DNA of 64,000 nt, from contig JAQSCW010000031.1 of assembly GCA_029945625.1 (NCBI GenBank), positions 1 to 64,000 of the forward strand. Reading direction: 5' to 3'. This document shows, piece after piece, positions 8,768 through 16,825 of this stretch. The stretch is from a bacterium. Lineage in GTDB: Bacteria > Bacteroidota > Bacteroidia > B-17B0 > Aurantibacillaceae. The stretch's first letter is position 1. Each line of letters opens with the position of its first letter. The notes below the pieces were generated by a model, which worked only from the letters and a program-made list of their open reading frames with translations, had not been told where the DNA came from and did no database searches. Made by a program: the position numbers and the translations under genes.

Positions 8768-9154
8768 TTAGATCACTGAACTTCTGAGTCTGAAAAAATA
8801 AGCACCGAACAGTACGGTGAAGACCGAATGGATCGCCACAGGGGGGATCAGCATGGGTGGATACATGACCCCATTTACAAACTGGGCAATGAGTTGAAAT
8901 ATATGGTAAAAGAGCAAAATAGTCACCACATTTTTAACCGTGTCCATGGGCGTAGATTTCCAAACCGCCGTAAAGCTGATGAAGGCCACTGCGAAAATGG
9001 CAAAAGAAAAGGCTCTGGCAATGGAGGACGAAAGTCCTTCCGCTCCCGGGAAAAAAGCCGCCGGAGCGAAAAACATGCCAAAGGCGATGATGGTCTCGGC
9101 CACTGTATTGAGCCAAAGTACCCATCTCATCGTGTCTGTTTTTGAATTTGTCAT
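8768..9154 (-). CDS. Four-helix integral membrane protein
   Basis: 128 aa with four hydrophobic segments (about residues 10-35, 42-65, 75-96 and 100-122). No family was recognised beyond a general resemblance to small DoxX/DUF-type membrane proteins. Start MTNSKTDTMRW. It is the first gene of the minus-strand cluster (membrane protein, VOC, DGPF, ECF42), 77 nt upstream of the VOC gene. Whether it belongs to the same transcript cannot be decided from sequence. No catalytic motifs are visible. Confidence 0.65.
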   Translation of the reverse strand: MTNSKTDTMRWVLWLNTVAETIIAFGMFFAPAAFFPGAEGLSSSIARAFSFAIFAVAFISFTAVWKSTPMDTVKNVVTILLFYHIFQLIAQFVNGVMYPPMLIPPVAIHSVFTVLFGAYFFRLRSSVI

Positions 9155-9355
9155 AATGATGTGTTTTAAGGATTAATATTCATTTATACCTTAATGACGA
9201 ACGAAAAAAGGAAATTTGGACACGATGTGAAAAAATAGTTGGCTGAGTTCAAATTTTAACATTTGGATGAAATGTTCGCAGAAAAGGAACCAAACAGTAT
9301 AAAAGAGCAGCCTGAATGAGCGGGGTCTATTTAAATGCAAGTCTACGGAGGGCTA
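9155..9355. other. Intergenic stretch upstream of the membrane-protein gene
   Basis: A+T-rich non-coding sequence, presumed to hold the minus-strand promoter of the ECF42 cluster. I see no convincing palindrome or reading frame. The stretch from 9481 to the kinase start at 9766 is likewise without recognisable features apart from short hydrophobic-coding noise. Confidence 0.4.
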
Positions 9356-9480
9356 TCTTAAATAGTCAAAAGTTGTTAATCCGATGACATAATTAGAGTA
9401 GGAATGCTTTGCAATCGCAACCCCCTCGATACTAGGACCCAGCATTCCTGCTTGAAAGCTTATGCTTTTATGAATGGATA
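9356..9480 (+). repeat. Structured repeat, copy A
   Basis: About 125 nt, homologous to 10976-11098 in the same orientation. The shared core runs from CTTAA(A)TAGTCAAAAGTT to (A)GAATGGATA. An 11-bp stem (9398-9408 with 9441-9451, one G-T pair) encloses a 32-nt loop; copy B keeps the stem position and the 32-nt loop with several changed pairs. It has no open frame shared between copies. It could be a structured RNA, a mobile-element remnant or a recombination site. It lies between the ECF42 cluster and the decayed kinase. Confidence 0.6.
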
Positions 9481-9765
9481 TTGCGATTTATAGTTCATTA
9501 ATGAACCTATAGGTAAGCATGAGAGGTCAATAGCAAATGAGGAAAGTTATTTGAACTGTTTTTAATGAGTGTCTTAACAAAACAAAATGTAGGGCTAAGA
9601 ATTATTATAATGAATACATTGATATATGTCATGCTTTTGGGCAATTTAGGCGAGTTAACAAGGGCTAAACATCGTACATTTGCAGCTTCATATGACATTC
9701 TGTTAACTCATATGAAGTACTAAAATGAAAAATTCACAAAAAAAACAGAAAACTAACACGGATTT

Positions 9766-10758
9766 ATGAATTATATTAAGGTCCTTTACCGTTCTATGAC
9801 CGCACTCTGGGTCTTAGTTACAGGTATCACAGTTCTTGCGTCTTATGAATACTCTAACCATAATTTTAATATTCATAGCCTTATTGGCATATTAATTGGC
9901 ACCCTGATTCTATCAGCGATTTTATGTCAAATTATTCTCCAACGTCTAAAAGCATCCAACGAATCAAAAATAGACCTCGGAAAAAGTTCGGAAGAAATAA
10001 CCAGTTATAAATACGCGCTTGACGAATCGGCCATTGTTGCAGTTACTGATAAAATGGGGTTTATTAGCTATGCCAATGATAATTTCTGCAAGATTTCTAA
10101 ATACAGCCGCAAAGAATTAATAGGGCAAAACCACAGGATCGTGAATTCCGGACATCATTCCGAAGCTATTTTTCGTAATTTGTGGGTGACCATTACTAAT
10201 GGTAGAATCTGGAAGGGTGAGCTTATGAACAAAGCTAAAGACGGAACGTTTTATTGGATGGACACAACGATTGTTCCCTTTCTGAACAACGAAGGTAAAC
10301 CCTATAAATACCTTTCTATCAGATTTGATATTTCAAAACGCAAGAAGGCGGAAAAATTGTTGGAACACACAATGTCAAATATTACTGCGATTCTTGATAA
10401 CTCTGGTTGCAATATATATTCGCTTGATACGGATCTCAAGTTTATTATCTTTAATCGAAGCCTACAAAATAGCATAAAGCAACTCTATGGCCTTGATATT
10501 AAACAGGAGGATAGTGTGCATGACTTATTCTTGAAAATGGACCCCGATGAAGCAAAAGGTTGGGAAGAAATTTATGCAAGAGCCTTTAAGGGAGAAACAG
10601 TGAAATTTGAAAGAGTAATCAAAATTGGCGACGTTGAGAGTTTCATTCGCTTTGAAATTTACCCCATTCGGGAAAATCATCGTGTAACCGGTCTCTCTTG
10701 TTTTGCTTATGATATCACTGACGAGAAAATAAAGGAAAAGAGACAGATGGTAATTTGA
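9766..10758 (+). pseudogene. PAS-domain sensor histidine kinase, truncated by frameshift
   Basis: 330 aa. Two N-terminal membrane helices (about 10-28 and 38-60) are followed by a PAS/PAC unit (about 85-190, with YANDNFCKISKYSRKELIGQN and the PAC motif IRFDISKRKKAE) and a second PAS (about 200-320, ending FAYDITDEKIKEK). The frame then stops at 10756. Immediately downstream, in the +1 frame, sequence at 10775-10897 reads NEDLRYF...VSHNMGGPIAQI, a HisKA phospho-acceptor box with two in-frame stops. The gene is therefore a membrane histidine kinase that lost its kinase core. The PAS part might still be translated, but it has no output domain. Confidence 0.75.
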
Positions 10759-10774
10759 CGTTGAACGTGTTCCG

Positions 10775-10971
10775 CGTAATGAAGATTTAAGATATTTTTC
10801 TTGCTAGGTATCACACAATATGGGAGGTCCCATAGCGCAGATCAGGAGTTTTATTAAGTTTCTCAAAGAAAAACAGGAAGCAATGTCGTTTATTCGATAA
10901 GAATGATGGTGAAGCAGAAAATTATACCGAAATCTAGTAAAAAAAATTAATTGAAGTTGTGAAAGCAACAG
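10775..10971 (+). pseudogene. Remnant of the HisKA domain of the PAS kinase
   Basis: In the frame of 10775 the sequence encodes NEDLRYFSC, a stop at 10805-10807, then 30 codons starting VSHNMGGPIAQI and ending at TAA 10898-10900. SHN-x-x-GPIA is the H-box pattern of Bacteroidota PAS kinases. Kinase-like sequence continues in another frame (ENYTEI, two stops, KKLIEVVKATG) to about 10971. No ATPase domain follows; the structured repeat copy B begins at once. Confidence 0.7.
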
Positions 10972-10975
10972 GAGT

Positions 10976-11098
10976 CTTAATAGTCAAAAGTTGGTAATCC
11001 GATAACATAGTCAGAGTAAGGATGTTACGCATTTGCAGTTTTACAGGAACTAGAAGCCGGTATCTCTGCTTGTAACCTAGGCCTTCCAGAATGGATAA
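10976..11098 (+). repeat. Structured repeat, copy B
   Basis: Second copy of the element at 9356-9480. The 11-position stem is 11016-11026 with 11059-11069. It includes G-T pairs and one mismatch and encloses again exactly 32 nt. Compared with copy A, several base pairs are changed on one or both sides while pairing is kept. It abuts the point where kinase homology ends, so insertion or recombination here may have destroyed the gene. The following 95 nt to 11193 hold nothing recognisable. Confidence 0.6.
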
Positions 11099-11193
11099 TA
11101 GGATAGGTCGTGTGTTGTTGGTTTATTATTTAGGTGGCAATAGAAATCTATTACCCTACGTCAATCTGAGTTCGGAAGAATCTATTTTATCCC

Positions 11194-12327
11194 CTAATCC
11201 GAAAAGATTTCTGAATCACTTACACATTTGCATTTTGGTGCCAGCCGTGGATTCATTACCACATCAAATGGTTTAAGGGCTTTTGATTCTTTATCGTATT
11301 TTAAAGTGAAACGTACTTCCGATTTTACGGCAAGTCCGTTTTTAACAGCGGCATTCCAATTACTCATGCCTTTTAGGGCAACTTCCACTTTTTGATTAAA
11401 GTCGGTATTAGTGCCGGTAACCATCACCTTTTTTATAGATCCGTCGAAATGTATTTGTAAACGCACATTCGCCACCCAGTTCTTTGCTTTACGCCTTTCT
11501 TTTTTGGTTAAAGACATGTTGTCCTTAAAAAATCCAAAAAAATCTTCATCCCCAAATCCATAGCAAGGCTGACGACAGGCCTTGGGGTCGCTCGACCGTC
11601 TCGGTTTGGCAGATGCCGTTTTTTTTCTGGGACTTTCCTTTACCACTTCAGGTGCAGCGGCTTCCGCTTCTTCCTGAACTTCTTTTGCAGGAGGGGCCGC
11701 AACTTCCTTGGTTGGTGCCACTTCATGCACTTCCTTGATTGGCGCTTCTTTGGTAATGACAGCGGTTGTTGCCACTGCCGCAATTTCTTTTTCCGGACTC
11801 TTTACCGGTTTGCTTGGCGTCGGAGTTTCCGGGACTTTCGCGGCAGCGGGAGGAGCCGAAGCGGCAACCACTTTTGGTTCTTCTGCCTTAGGAACTTCTC
11901 CGGTTACATAAACATAAAATCCTTGCTTTTGTTTAAAGAGCGCGCTATCTCCATTGTTATTGCATTGGCAGATGTTCTTATAGGTAGTGCTGTATTGAAA
12001 GTATTCGGGGTAGGTCCTCAAAAGATTTTCCCAGCGTTCTTGGTTGGCTTCTTCCCGTTCGGCGATAGCTGATGAATTTAATTCCGAAAATACAAGTACA
12101 ATCTCCGTTACCTCTGCCGCTATAATGGCGTCGGCCGTAGCTGTTTTGTTGAGGCCATTGCTTCCCCGCTTGGAGCGAAGGAAAACATAATTTTTTCCGG
12201 AAGGTCTGTAAGCTGTTGCTGAAGAATCGATTTCAAATTCTAATTCCTCAAACGAGGTTTGGCCGGCAAGTGGGGCACAAATTACAAACAGGAATAGAGC
12301 CAGAATCGATTTCATTGATCTTATCAT
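11194..12327 (-). CDS. Exported protein with Pro/Ala/Glu-rich linker and TonB-like C-terminal domain
   Basis: 377 aa. The signal peptide ends near APLAGQ (about residue 22). Residues 25-145 form an N-terminal domain of unknown type. About 150-245 is a low-complexity linker rich in Pro, Ala, Lys and Glu, like the periplasm-spanning linkers of TonB. The last 100 or so residues (KNWVANVRLQIHFDGSIKKV onward) resemble the beta-alpha-beta C-terminal domain of TonB. There is no N-terminal membrane anchor apart from the signal peptide, so it is probably a periplasmic or envelope protein rather than a classical TonB. It is isolated on the minus strand, divergent from ppk2. Confidence 0.6.
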   Translation of the reverse strand: MIRSMKSILALFLFVICAPLAGQTSFEELEFEIDSSATAYRPSGKNYVFLRSKRGSNGLNKTATADAIIAAEVTEIVLVFSELNSSAIAEREEANQERWENLLRTYPEYFQYSTTYKNICQCNNNGDSALFKQKQGFYVYVTGEVPKAEEPKVVAASAPPAAAKVPETPTPSKPVKSPEKEIAAVATTAVITKEAPIKEVHEVAPTKEVAAPPAKEVQEEAEAAAPEVVKESPRKKTASAKPRRSSDPKACRQPCYGFGDEDFFGFFKDNMSLTKKERRKAKNWVANVRLQIHFDGSIKKVMVTGTNTDFNQKVEVALKGMSNWNAAVKNGLAVKSEVRFTLKYDKESKALKPFDVVMNPRLAPKCKCVSDSEIFSD

Positions 12328-12404
12328 TTTTTGTTCCTGTAATATTAAAAAAAATAATCCTTAAAGATAAATTCAAATGAAAGTATCTTCACTAGGATAA
12401 GAAC

Positions 12405-12418
12405 ATGACTTTTGTCAT
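12405..12418. promoter_or_regulatory. CRP/FNR-like palindrome upstream of ppk2
   Basis: ATGAC-TTTT-GTCAT, a perfect inverted repeat 137 nt before the ppk2 start and 77 nt from the divergent start at 12327. It is the same ATGA-N6-TCAT form as sites upstream of the CoA-disulfide reductase and cytochrome genes. No well-placed TAnnTTTG box was found at the expected distance for ppk2; a weaker TCAATTTG begins 12437. Confidence 0.45.
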
Positions 12419-12555
12419 TTGGTGCTGAATTTCCCCTCAATTTGTTATTAAGACACGACCCGGCAGAAAGCAAAAGGGGTTTTACCGGTGGGAATATAAA
12501 AGGTTGGTTTATAAGTATTAAACGTACCTTTAGGATAAAGGAAAAAAAAGGAAAC

Positions 12556-13434
12556 ATGAACTGGAAAAAATGCAAGGTGACTCATAAGGGCAATTTTGAG
12601 CTGTCGAAGATCAAAACCGTGTGTGAGATAAAAGAACGTGAAAAGGTGAGTTTGAAGGAGCAACTGCAAACATATTTAGAAGAATTGGACAAGTTGCAAT
12701 ACCTCTTATTTGCCGAAGATCGCCAATCTTTATTAATCATTCTGCAGGGGATGGATAGTGCGGGGAAGGATGGTAGCATTAAACATATTATGCGGGGTTT
12801 AAATCCTCAGGGCGTTGAAGTACATAGTTTTAAGCACCCTTCAACTCTAGAACTCGAGCATGATTATTTGTGGCGGTATATACAAAAATTACCTGAACGA
12901 GGAGAAATCGCAATTTTTAATCGGTCGCATTACGAAAATGTACTCGTTACAAAAGTGCATCCTGAGATTTTATTATCCGAACGACTGCCGGGAATTGACA
13001 CCACAAAAAAAATAGACAAAGAATTTTGGAAAAGACGCTACAAACAAATAAACGATTTTGAAAAAAATACTATTCAAAACGGTACCCAAATTTTAAAATT
13101 TTATCTTCATCTCAGCAAAGAGGAACAGCGTAAACGATTTATCGAGCGACTCGAAAACAAGGAAAAACATTGGAAATTCTCCTCCAACGATATTACCGAG
13201 CGTGAATTTTGGAGCGAGTACCAATTGGCCTACCAGTCGGCAATAAAGAAAACAAGTACAAAAATTGCTCCTTGGTATGTGATTCCGGCCGACGACAAGC
13301 TGAGTGCTCACATCCTCATGAGCAGGGTCATTGTTGAAAAATTAAAGGAGATGAATCCTCGTTTTCCTGCCATCGACAAAAAAGAAGAGGAATTTATGAA
13401 ACATGCCAGGGCAAAACTGGCGAAGGAGAAATAA
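12556..13434 (+). CDS. ppk2: Polyphosphate kinase 2 family protein
   Basis: 292 aa from ATG 12556, preceded by a purine-rich stretch. A longer frame exists from 12412, but it covers the palindrome and the leader and adds unconserved sequence. PPK2 enzymes transfer phosphate between polyphosphate and nucleoside mono- or diphosphates. The P-loop GMDSAGKDG is at 65-73. The lid-region motif NRSHYENVL (122-130) and the helical C-terminus match the family, and the length fits a one-domain PPK2. Nucleotide preference (AMP, ADP or GDP) is not clear. The putative CRP/FNR site upstream links it with the neighbouring redox genes; polyphosphate-driven nucleotide synthesis under energy limitation is a plausible role (inference). 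Confidence 0.88.
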   Translation: MNWKKCKVTHKGNFELSKIKTVCEIKEREKVSLKEQLQTYLEELDKLQYLLFAEDRQSLLIILQGMDSAGKDGSIKHIMRGLNPQGVEVHSFKHPSTLELEHDYLWRYIQKLPERGEIAIFNRSHYENVLVTKVHPEILLSERLPGIDTTKKIDKEFWKRRYKQINDFEKNTIQNGTQILKFYLHLSKEEQRKRFIERLENKEKHWKFSSNDITEREFWSEYQLAYQSAIKKTSTKIAPWYVIPADDKLSAHILMSRVIVEKLKEMNPRFPAIDKKEEEFMKHARAKLAKEK

Positions 13435-13504
13435 TGCTAGCATAAGACTTTCTTAAAAAAGAAGTTCTTTCTAAATACTAGTCAAGGGGAAATCGTTGAA
13501 AATG

Positions 13505-13664
13505 TTTTGGGCGTGCCCCCTGAAGCGAAAAACTATCCAAAAAAATTCCTGGTTTTTCTGCTTCAGGGGTCAGGCTTTCGCCACTCGCTCTTTTTGCCAG
13601 TGTCAATTTTGGGGCAAAAAGGAGCTCAGACAATGGCTCAATCCTTCACGCGGCATCAGGCCTC
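13505..13664 (+). repeat. Two-stem interspersed repeat, copy 1
   Basis: Begins TTTTGGGCGTG. Stem 1 is CCCCTGAAGC (13517-13526) with GCTTCAGGGG (13560-13569); then comes a conserved junction TCAGGCTTTCGCCACTCGC. Stem 2 is TTTTTGCC (13591-13598) with GGCAAAAA (13613-13620), and the tail is CAATCCTTCACGCGGC. The same architecture appears at 24.65 kb and 55.78 kb. Open frames inside are by-products. Similar GGGCGTGCCCC elements are, from memory, common in Bacteroidota genomes. The rest of the 13435-13790 gap holds nothing else I can name. Confidence 0.75.
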
Positions 13665-13790
13665 CTTTCAAAATCAAAATCATATTTGGAAAACAAATTG
13701 AGTTCTTAATTGAGGTAATCAGAATTAAAATCCTTTTTTTATTCTATCTCCCCCGAAATAGGAATTGATCCATTAATTCTAGTTGGTGTT

Positions 13791-15479
13791 TCAGTGCTTT
13801 ATAAGAGGCTCTGGCTTTTTACTATGTTCCGCTTCGTGCGTACACGTTTCCCATAATTGATAACCACCCGAAAGATTCAACACCTTATCAAACCCGTTTT
13901 GGCTCAACATGCGCTGGGCCAAATAACCTCTTAAGCCGGCGAGACAATAGATAAAGATATTTTTGTTTTTGTCTAATTCGGCCATTCTTTCTCTGATGGA
14001 ATCAACCGGAATATTGATGGCACTATCAATGTGAGCGCTGTTGTATTCTTCTGCCGATCGCACATCCAATAGAATATCGTTTTCGGAGATGGTATTTAAC
14101 TGATTCCAATAAAAAACCTTTAGTCGTTTTTGAATAATATTTTCAGCAACAAAGCCCGCCATATTTACGGGGTCTTTGGCCGACGAGTAAGGGGGTGCAT
14201 ACGCGTGTTCAAATTCGGTGAGTTCAAAAACAGTGCTTTTCCGTTGAATAACTGAGGACAAGATGTCCAGCCGTTTATCTACGCCTTGGAAGCCCGCAAT
14301 TTGCGCACTCAGCAGTCGTCCATCTTCGGGTGAAAAGGCAATTTGAATACTCATTTGCTCAGCACCGGGGTAATACCCGGCATGCGAACCGCTATGAGTA
14401 GTGGACACCTGGTGGTTTATTCCTGCTTTCACAAGATGTTTTGAGGCGGTGCCTGCCGTGGCCACCGTCATATCAAAAACTTTTACAATTGCTGTATTTA
14501 TGGCGCCATGATAACTGTGCTTATTTCCCAAAACAATATTGTTTGCACAAATACGTCCTTGCTTATTGGCAGGACCGGCCAAGTAGGTATTCATCGATTG
14601 TTGGGTAATTGGATTGGTGAACTCGATGGCATCGCCCACTGCGTAAATGTGGGGTTCGGATGTTTGCATAAATTCATTCACCCAAATTCCCTTTGCAGTG
14701 CCCAATTTTAGTCCGGCCTTTATAGCCAGACGGGTATCGGGTTTCACGCCAATGGAAAGGATCACCAGATCAGCTTCTAAGTCATCTCCGCTCTCAAGAA
14801 CTACTTTTAATTTGGAACCAATTTTTTCAAACGCAGCAACCGCCGAATTAAGGAGCAGGTTTACACCTTTTGAACGAATATGCTTTTGAACAATGGCAGC
14901 TATGGGAAGATCGAGGGGAGCCAGAATCTGGTTTCCCATTTCAATAATACTCACGTCCATTCCCAAATCGTGTAGGTTTTCGGCCATCTCCAGTCCTATA
15001 AATCCGGCTCCAACCACTACTGCTTTTTTTACATTCTTTTTGCCTACGAAACTTTTTATGTAATCAGTATCAGCTACATTTCTAAGGGTAAAGATGCCTT
15101 CGCTGGAGATGCCCGGCAGCGGCGGACGAATGGGTTCGGCTCCCGGTGACAATACTAATTTATCATACGATTCCTGATATTCTTTGCCGGTGATTTGATT
15201 AAAGGCGGTAACGGTTTTTAAGGTGGGGTCAATGTTTGTTACTTCGGTAAGGGTGCGCACATCAATATTAAACCGCTGATTAAATAACGCGGCAGTGGCC
15301 ACAAAAAGTTTGTTGCGGTCCTTTATCACGTCACCAATATAATAGGGAAGTCCACAATTGGCATAAGAAATGTATTCTCCTTTTTCGAAGATCACAATTT
15401 CGGCATGTTCATCCAATCGTCTAAGACGTGCTGCCGTGCTCGCCCCTCCTGCAACTGCTCCAATAATTACGTATTTCAT
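13791..15479 (-). CDS. CoA-disulfide reductase-like FAD/NAD(P)H oxidoreductase fused to rhodanese
   Basis: 562 aa with three parts. The first is an FAD- and NAD-binding pyridine nucleotide-disulfide oxidoreductase domain (IGAVAGGASTAARLRR at the start, with the single active-site Cys42 in YANCGLPYYIG). The second is a dimerisation domain (about 330-450). The third is a C-terminal rhodanese domain with active Cys512 (YCLAGLRG). The CoADR-rhodanese fusion reduces CoA disulfide, CoA persulfide or polysulfide with NAD(P)H, so it links thiol redox balance to sulfane sulfur. Key residues are intact. A TATCTTTG -7 box and a CRP/FNR-like palindrome lie upstream (15554-15619). It probably belongs to a low-oxygen or redox-stress group with ppk2 and the SDR. 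Confidence 0.9.
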   Translation of the reverse strand: MKYVIIGAVAGGASTAARLRRLDEHAEIVIFEKGEYISYANCGLPYYIGDVIKDRNKLFVATAALFNQRFNIDVRTLTEVTNIDPTLKTVTAFNQITGKEYQESYDKLVLSPGAEPIRPPLPGISSEGIFTLRNVADTDYIKSFVGKKNVKKAVVVGAGFIGLEMAENLHDLGMDVSIIEMGNQILAPLDLPIAAIVQKHIRSKGVNLLLNSAVAAFEKIGSKLKVVLESGDDLEADLVILSIGVKPDTRLAIKAGLKLGTAKGIWVNEFMQTSEPHIYAVGDAIEFTNPITQQSMNTYLAGPANKQGRICANNIVLGNKHSYHGAINTAIVKVFDMTVATAGTASKHLVKAGINHQVSTTHSGSHAGYYPGAEQMSIQIAFSPEDGRLLSAQIAGFQGVDKRLDILSSVIQRKSTVFELTEFEHAYAPPYSSAKDPVNMAGFVAENIIQKRLKVFYWNQLNTISENDILLDVRSAEEYNSAHIDSAINIPVDSIRERMAELDKNKNIFIYCLAGLRGYLAQRMLSQNGFDKVLNLSGGYQLWETCTHEAEHSKKPEPLIKH

Positions 15480-15553
15480 TTTATTTTTATTTTAAGAAGA
15501 AAGATAGTTGCACTCAACGAACTAGTAGAGATGCCATTTGTTCTTTACGGGAT

Positions 15554-15619
15554 CAAAGATATTGATGTTTGAAATTAAACTTGGACACTTTTGTTACATT
15601 AATTAATGATTTTATTCAT
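15554..15619 (-). promoter_or_regulatory. Promoter box and CRP/FNR-like palindrome of the CoADR-rhodanese gene
   Basis: On the minus strand a -7 box TATCTTTG lies at 15561-15554. The palindrome ATGA-N6-TCAT lies at 15606-15619, centred 51.5 nt upstream of the box start, about -62 from the expected transcription start. That matches a class I activator position. Confidence 0.5.
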
Positions 15620-15716
15620 GTTTCATGTGCTGTACTTGAATAAAATGTTTGATCCTGAACAACGCGTTTCCCTTTGGGAAGGAAAGTCAACCGTCAAATC
15701 TTCCTCAAAAATTGGT

Positions 15717-16484
15717 TTAATAAGCACTCCAGCCACCATCTACCGTAACAACAGTTGCATTTACAAAACTTGAGTCGTCGCAAGCCAAAAAAAGTGCCAC
15801 TTTCGCAATTTCAGAGGGTTCGCCGGTTCTTGGATTTAAGGCCAATCCGGTCATTATGCGTTCATTGATCAAAGGGGTGATCTTACTAAAATCGATGGTA
15901 TCGCCAATATTGGTATTCACCGCACCCGGTGCAATGGCATTGCATCTGATGCCTGACTTGGCATACATATAGCCCGTATTTTTAGTTAAACCAATCACCG
16001 CATGTTTACTGGCTGTATAGGCGGCACCGGCGCGTGCACCGTTTAATCCGCCCAACGAGGAGGTATTCACAATTACACCGCTACCTTTCGCAAGAAAGAT
16101 CTTTAGTGCGCTTCGCATGGCTTTAAAGGGACCTTCCACATTTATCTTCATCACCTTCTCCCACATGGTATTGTCCAAATCGCCCACCGGCGCAAAATGA
16201 TCCATGATGCCCGCGTTATTGATAAGGATATCGAGGGTTCCATAGGTTGATACGGCCAAATCGATCATCTTTTCGATGTCCTCTTCTTTAGCCATGTTTG
16301 CTAAAAGGGTCGTTACTTCACCACCTTGCGCGTTAATTTCTGTTTTAAGTGCATCGAGCCTTTTTTGATCAATATCTGTGGCAATTAGTTTACTGCCTTC
16401 GGAGGCAAAAAGTAAGGCAATGGCCTTTCCCATTCCGGAGCCGGCCCCGGTAATGATTGAAACTTTTTTTTCTAATTTTTTCAT
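15717..16484 (-). CDS. Short-chain dehydrogenase/reductase (classical SDR)
   Basis: 255 aa, the usual length. The cofactor motif TGAGSGMG is at 12-19, NNAG at 89-92, the catalytic Ser in TSS (141-143), and Tyr156-x3-Lys160 in YTASK. Asp37 (IATDI) after the second strand suggests NAD(H) preference. The C-terminus is the usual VDGGWSAY. Substrate is unknown; close relatives are annotated as 3-oxoacyl-ACP reductase or glucose dehydrogenase-like. It is a single gene with its own probable promoter and CRP/FNR-like site (16598-16634), divergent from the cytochrome operon. Confidence 0.9.
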   Translation of the reverse strand: MKKLEKKVSIITGAGSGMGKAIALLFASEGSKLIATDIDQKRLDALKTEINAQGGEVTTLLANMAKEEDIEKMIDLAVSTYGTLDILINNAGIMDHFAPVGDLDNTMWEKVMKINVEGPFKAMRSALKIFLAKGSGVIVNTSSLGGLNGARAGAAYTASKHAVIGLTKNTGYMYAKSGIRCNAIAPGAVNTNIGDTIDFSKITPLINERIMTGLALNPRTGEPSEIAKVALFLACDDSSFVNATVVTVDGGWSAY

Positions 16485-16597
16485 GATTTCTAGTTGTATG
16501 ATGTTCGTTTTTTATAACTGTTTCTTCTGATGAATCACGGTGTGAATGCGGTTGATTCATACTCATCCGCATCCCCCATAGCGGAGAGAGCAAATGT

Positions 16598-16634
16598 CGC
16601 TACTTATAGATTGAATAGAAATGATGAAGATCAC
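16598..16634 (-). promoter_or_regulatory. Promoter box and CRP/FNR-like site of the SDR gene
   Basis: On the minus strand GACATTTG (one mismatch from TAnnTTTG) begins at 16598. The palindrome ATGAT-GAAG-ATCAC at 16621-16634 is centred 29.5 nt upstream of the box start, exactly the spacing found for the divergent cytochrome promoter. A longer inverted repeat ATGAATC...GATTCAT lies nearer the gene (about 16530-16560). Confidence 0.45.
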
Positions 16635-16712
16635 AAACTAAAGAGTAAAACCGCACTCAGAAAATAGATGTACCTTCATAAATATTGGGTTTTAATTTCC
16701 TATTCGCCCTAC

Positions 16713-16756
16713 ATGACCTACATCATAGCTTGGGCCGAATTAAACCGATAATTTTG
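16713..16756 (+). promoter_or_regulatory. Promoter and CRP/FNR-like site of the cytochrome operon
   Basis: The palindrome ATGAC-CTAC-ATCAT (16713-16726) is centred 29.5 nt before a perfect -7 box TAATTTTG (16749-16756), about -41 from the expected start. This is the class II activator position. A TTG at 16730 may be part of the -33 element. The cytochrome start is at 16826. Confidence 0.55.
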
Positions 16757-16825
16757 GATGAGTTGGTTGTAGGTGACTACAATTGGGTTAAAAAAAATTG
16801 AACAGGTATAAACGGTTATGAAACT

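Noticed and set aside
9507-9698. Minus-strand 63-codon frame between the ECF42 cluster and the kinase
   Set aside because: No start context, unlikely composition and no recognisable domain.
9356-11098. Integron attC sites as explanation of the structured repeats
   Set aside because: No GTTRRRY/RYYYAAC core pair at the ends, and the copies are 1.6 kb apart with a large decayed gene between.
12412-12555. Earlier start for ppk2
   Set aside because: It would cover the palindrome and leader and adds 48 residues unlike the family; the ATG at 12556 has a purine-rich run before it.
13496-13768. Open frames inside the interspersed repeat
   Set aside because: They follow from the repeat's palindromes and are not shared with the other copies.
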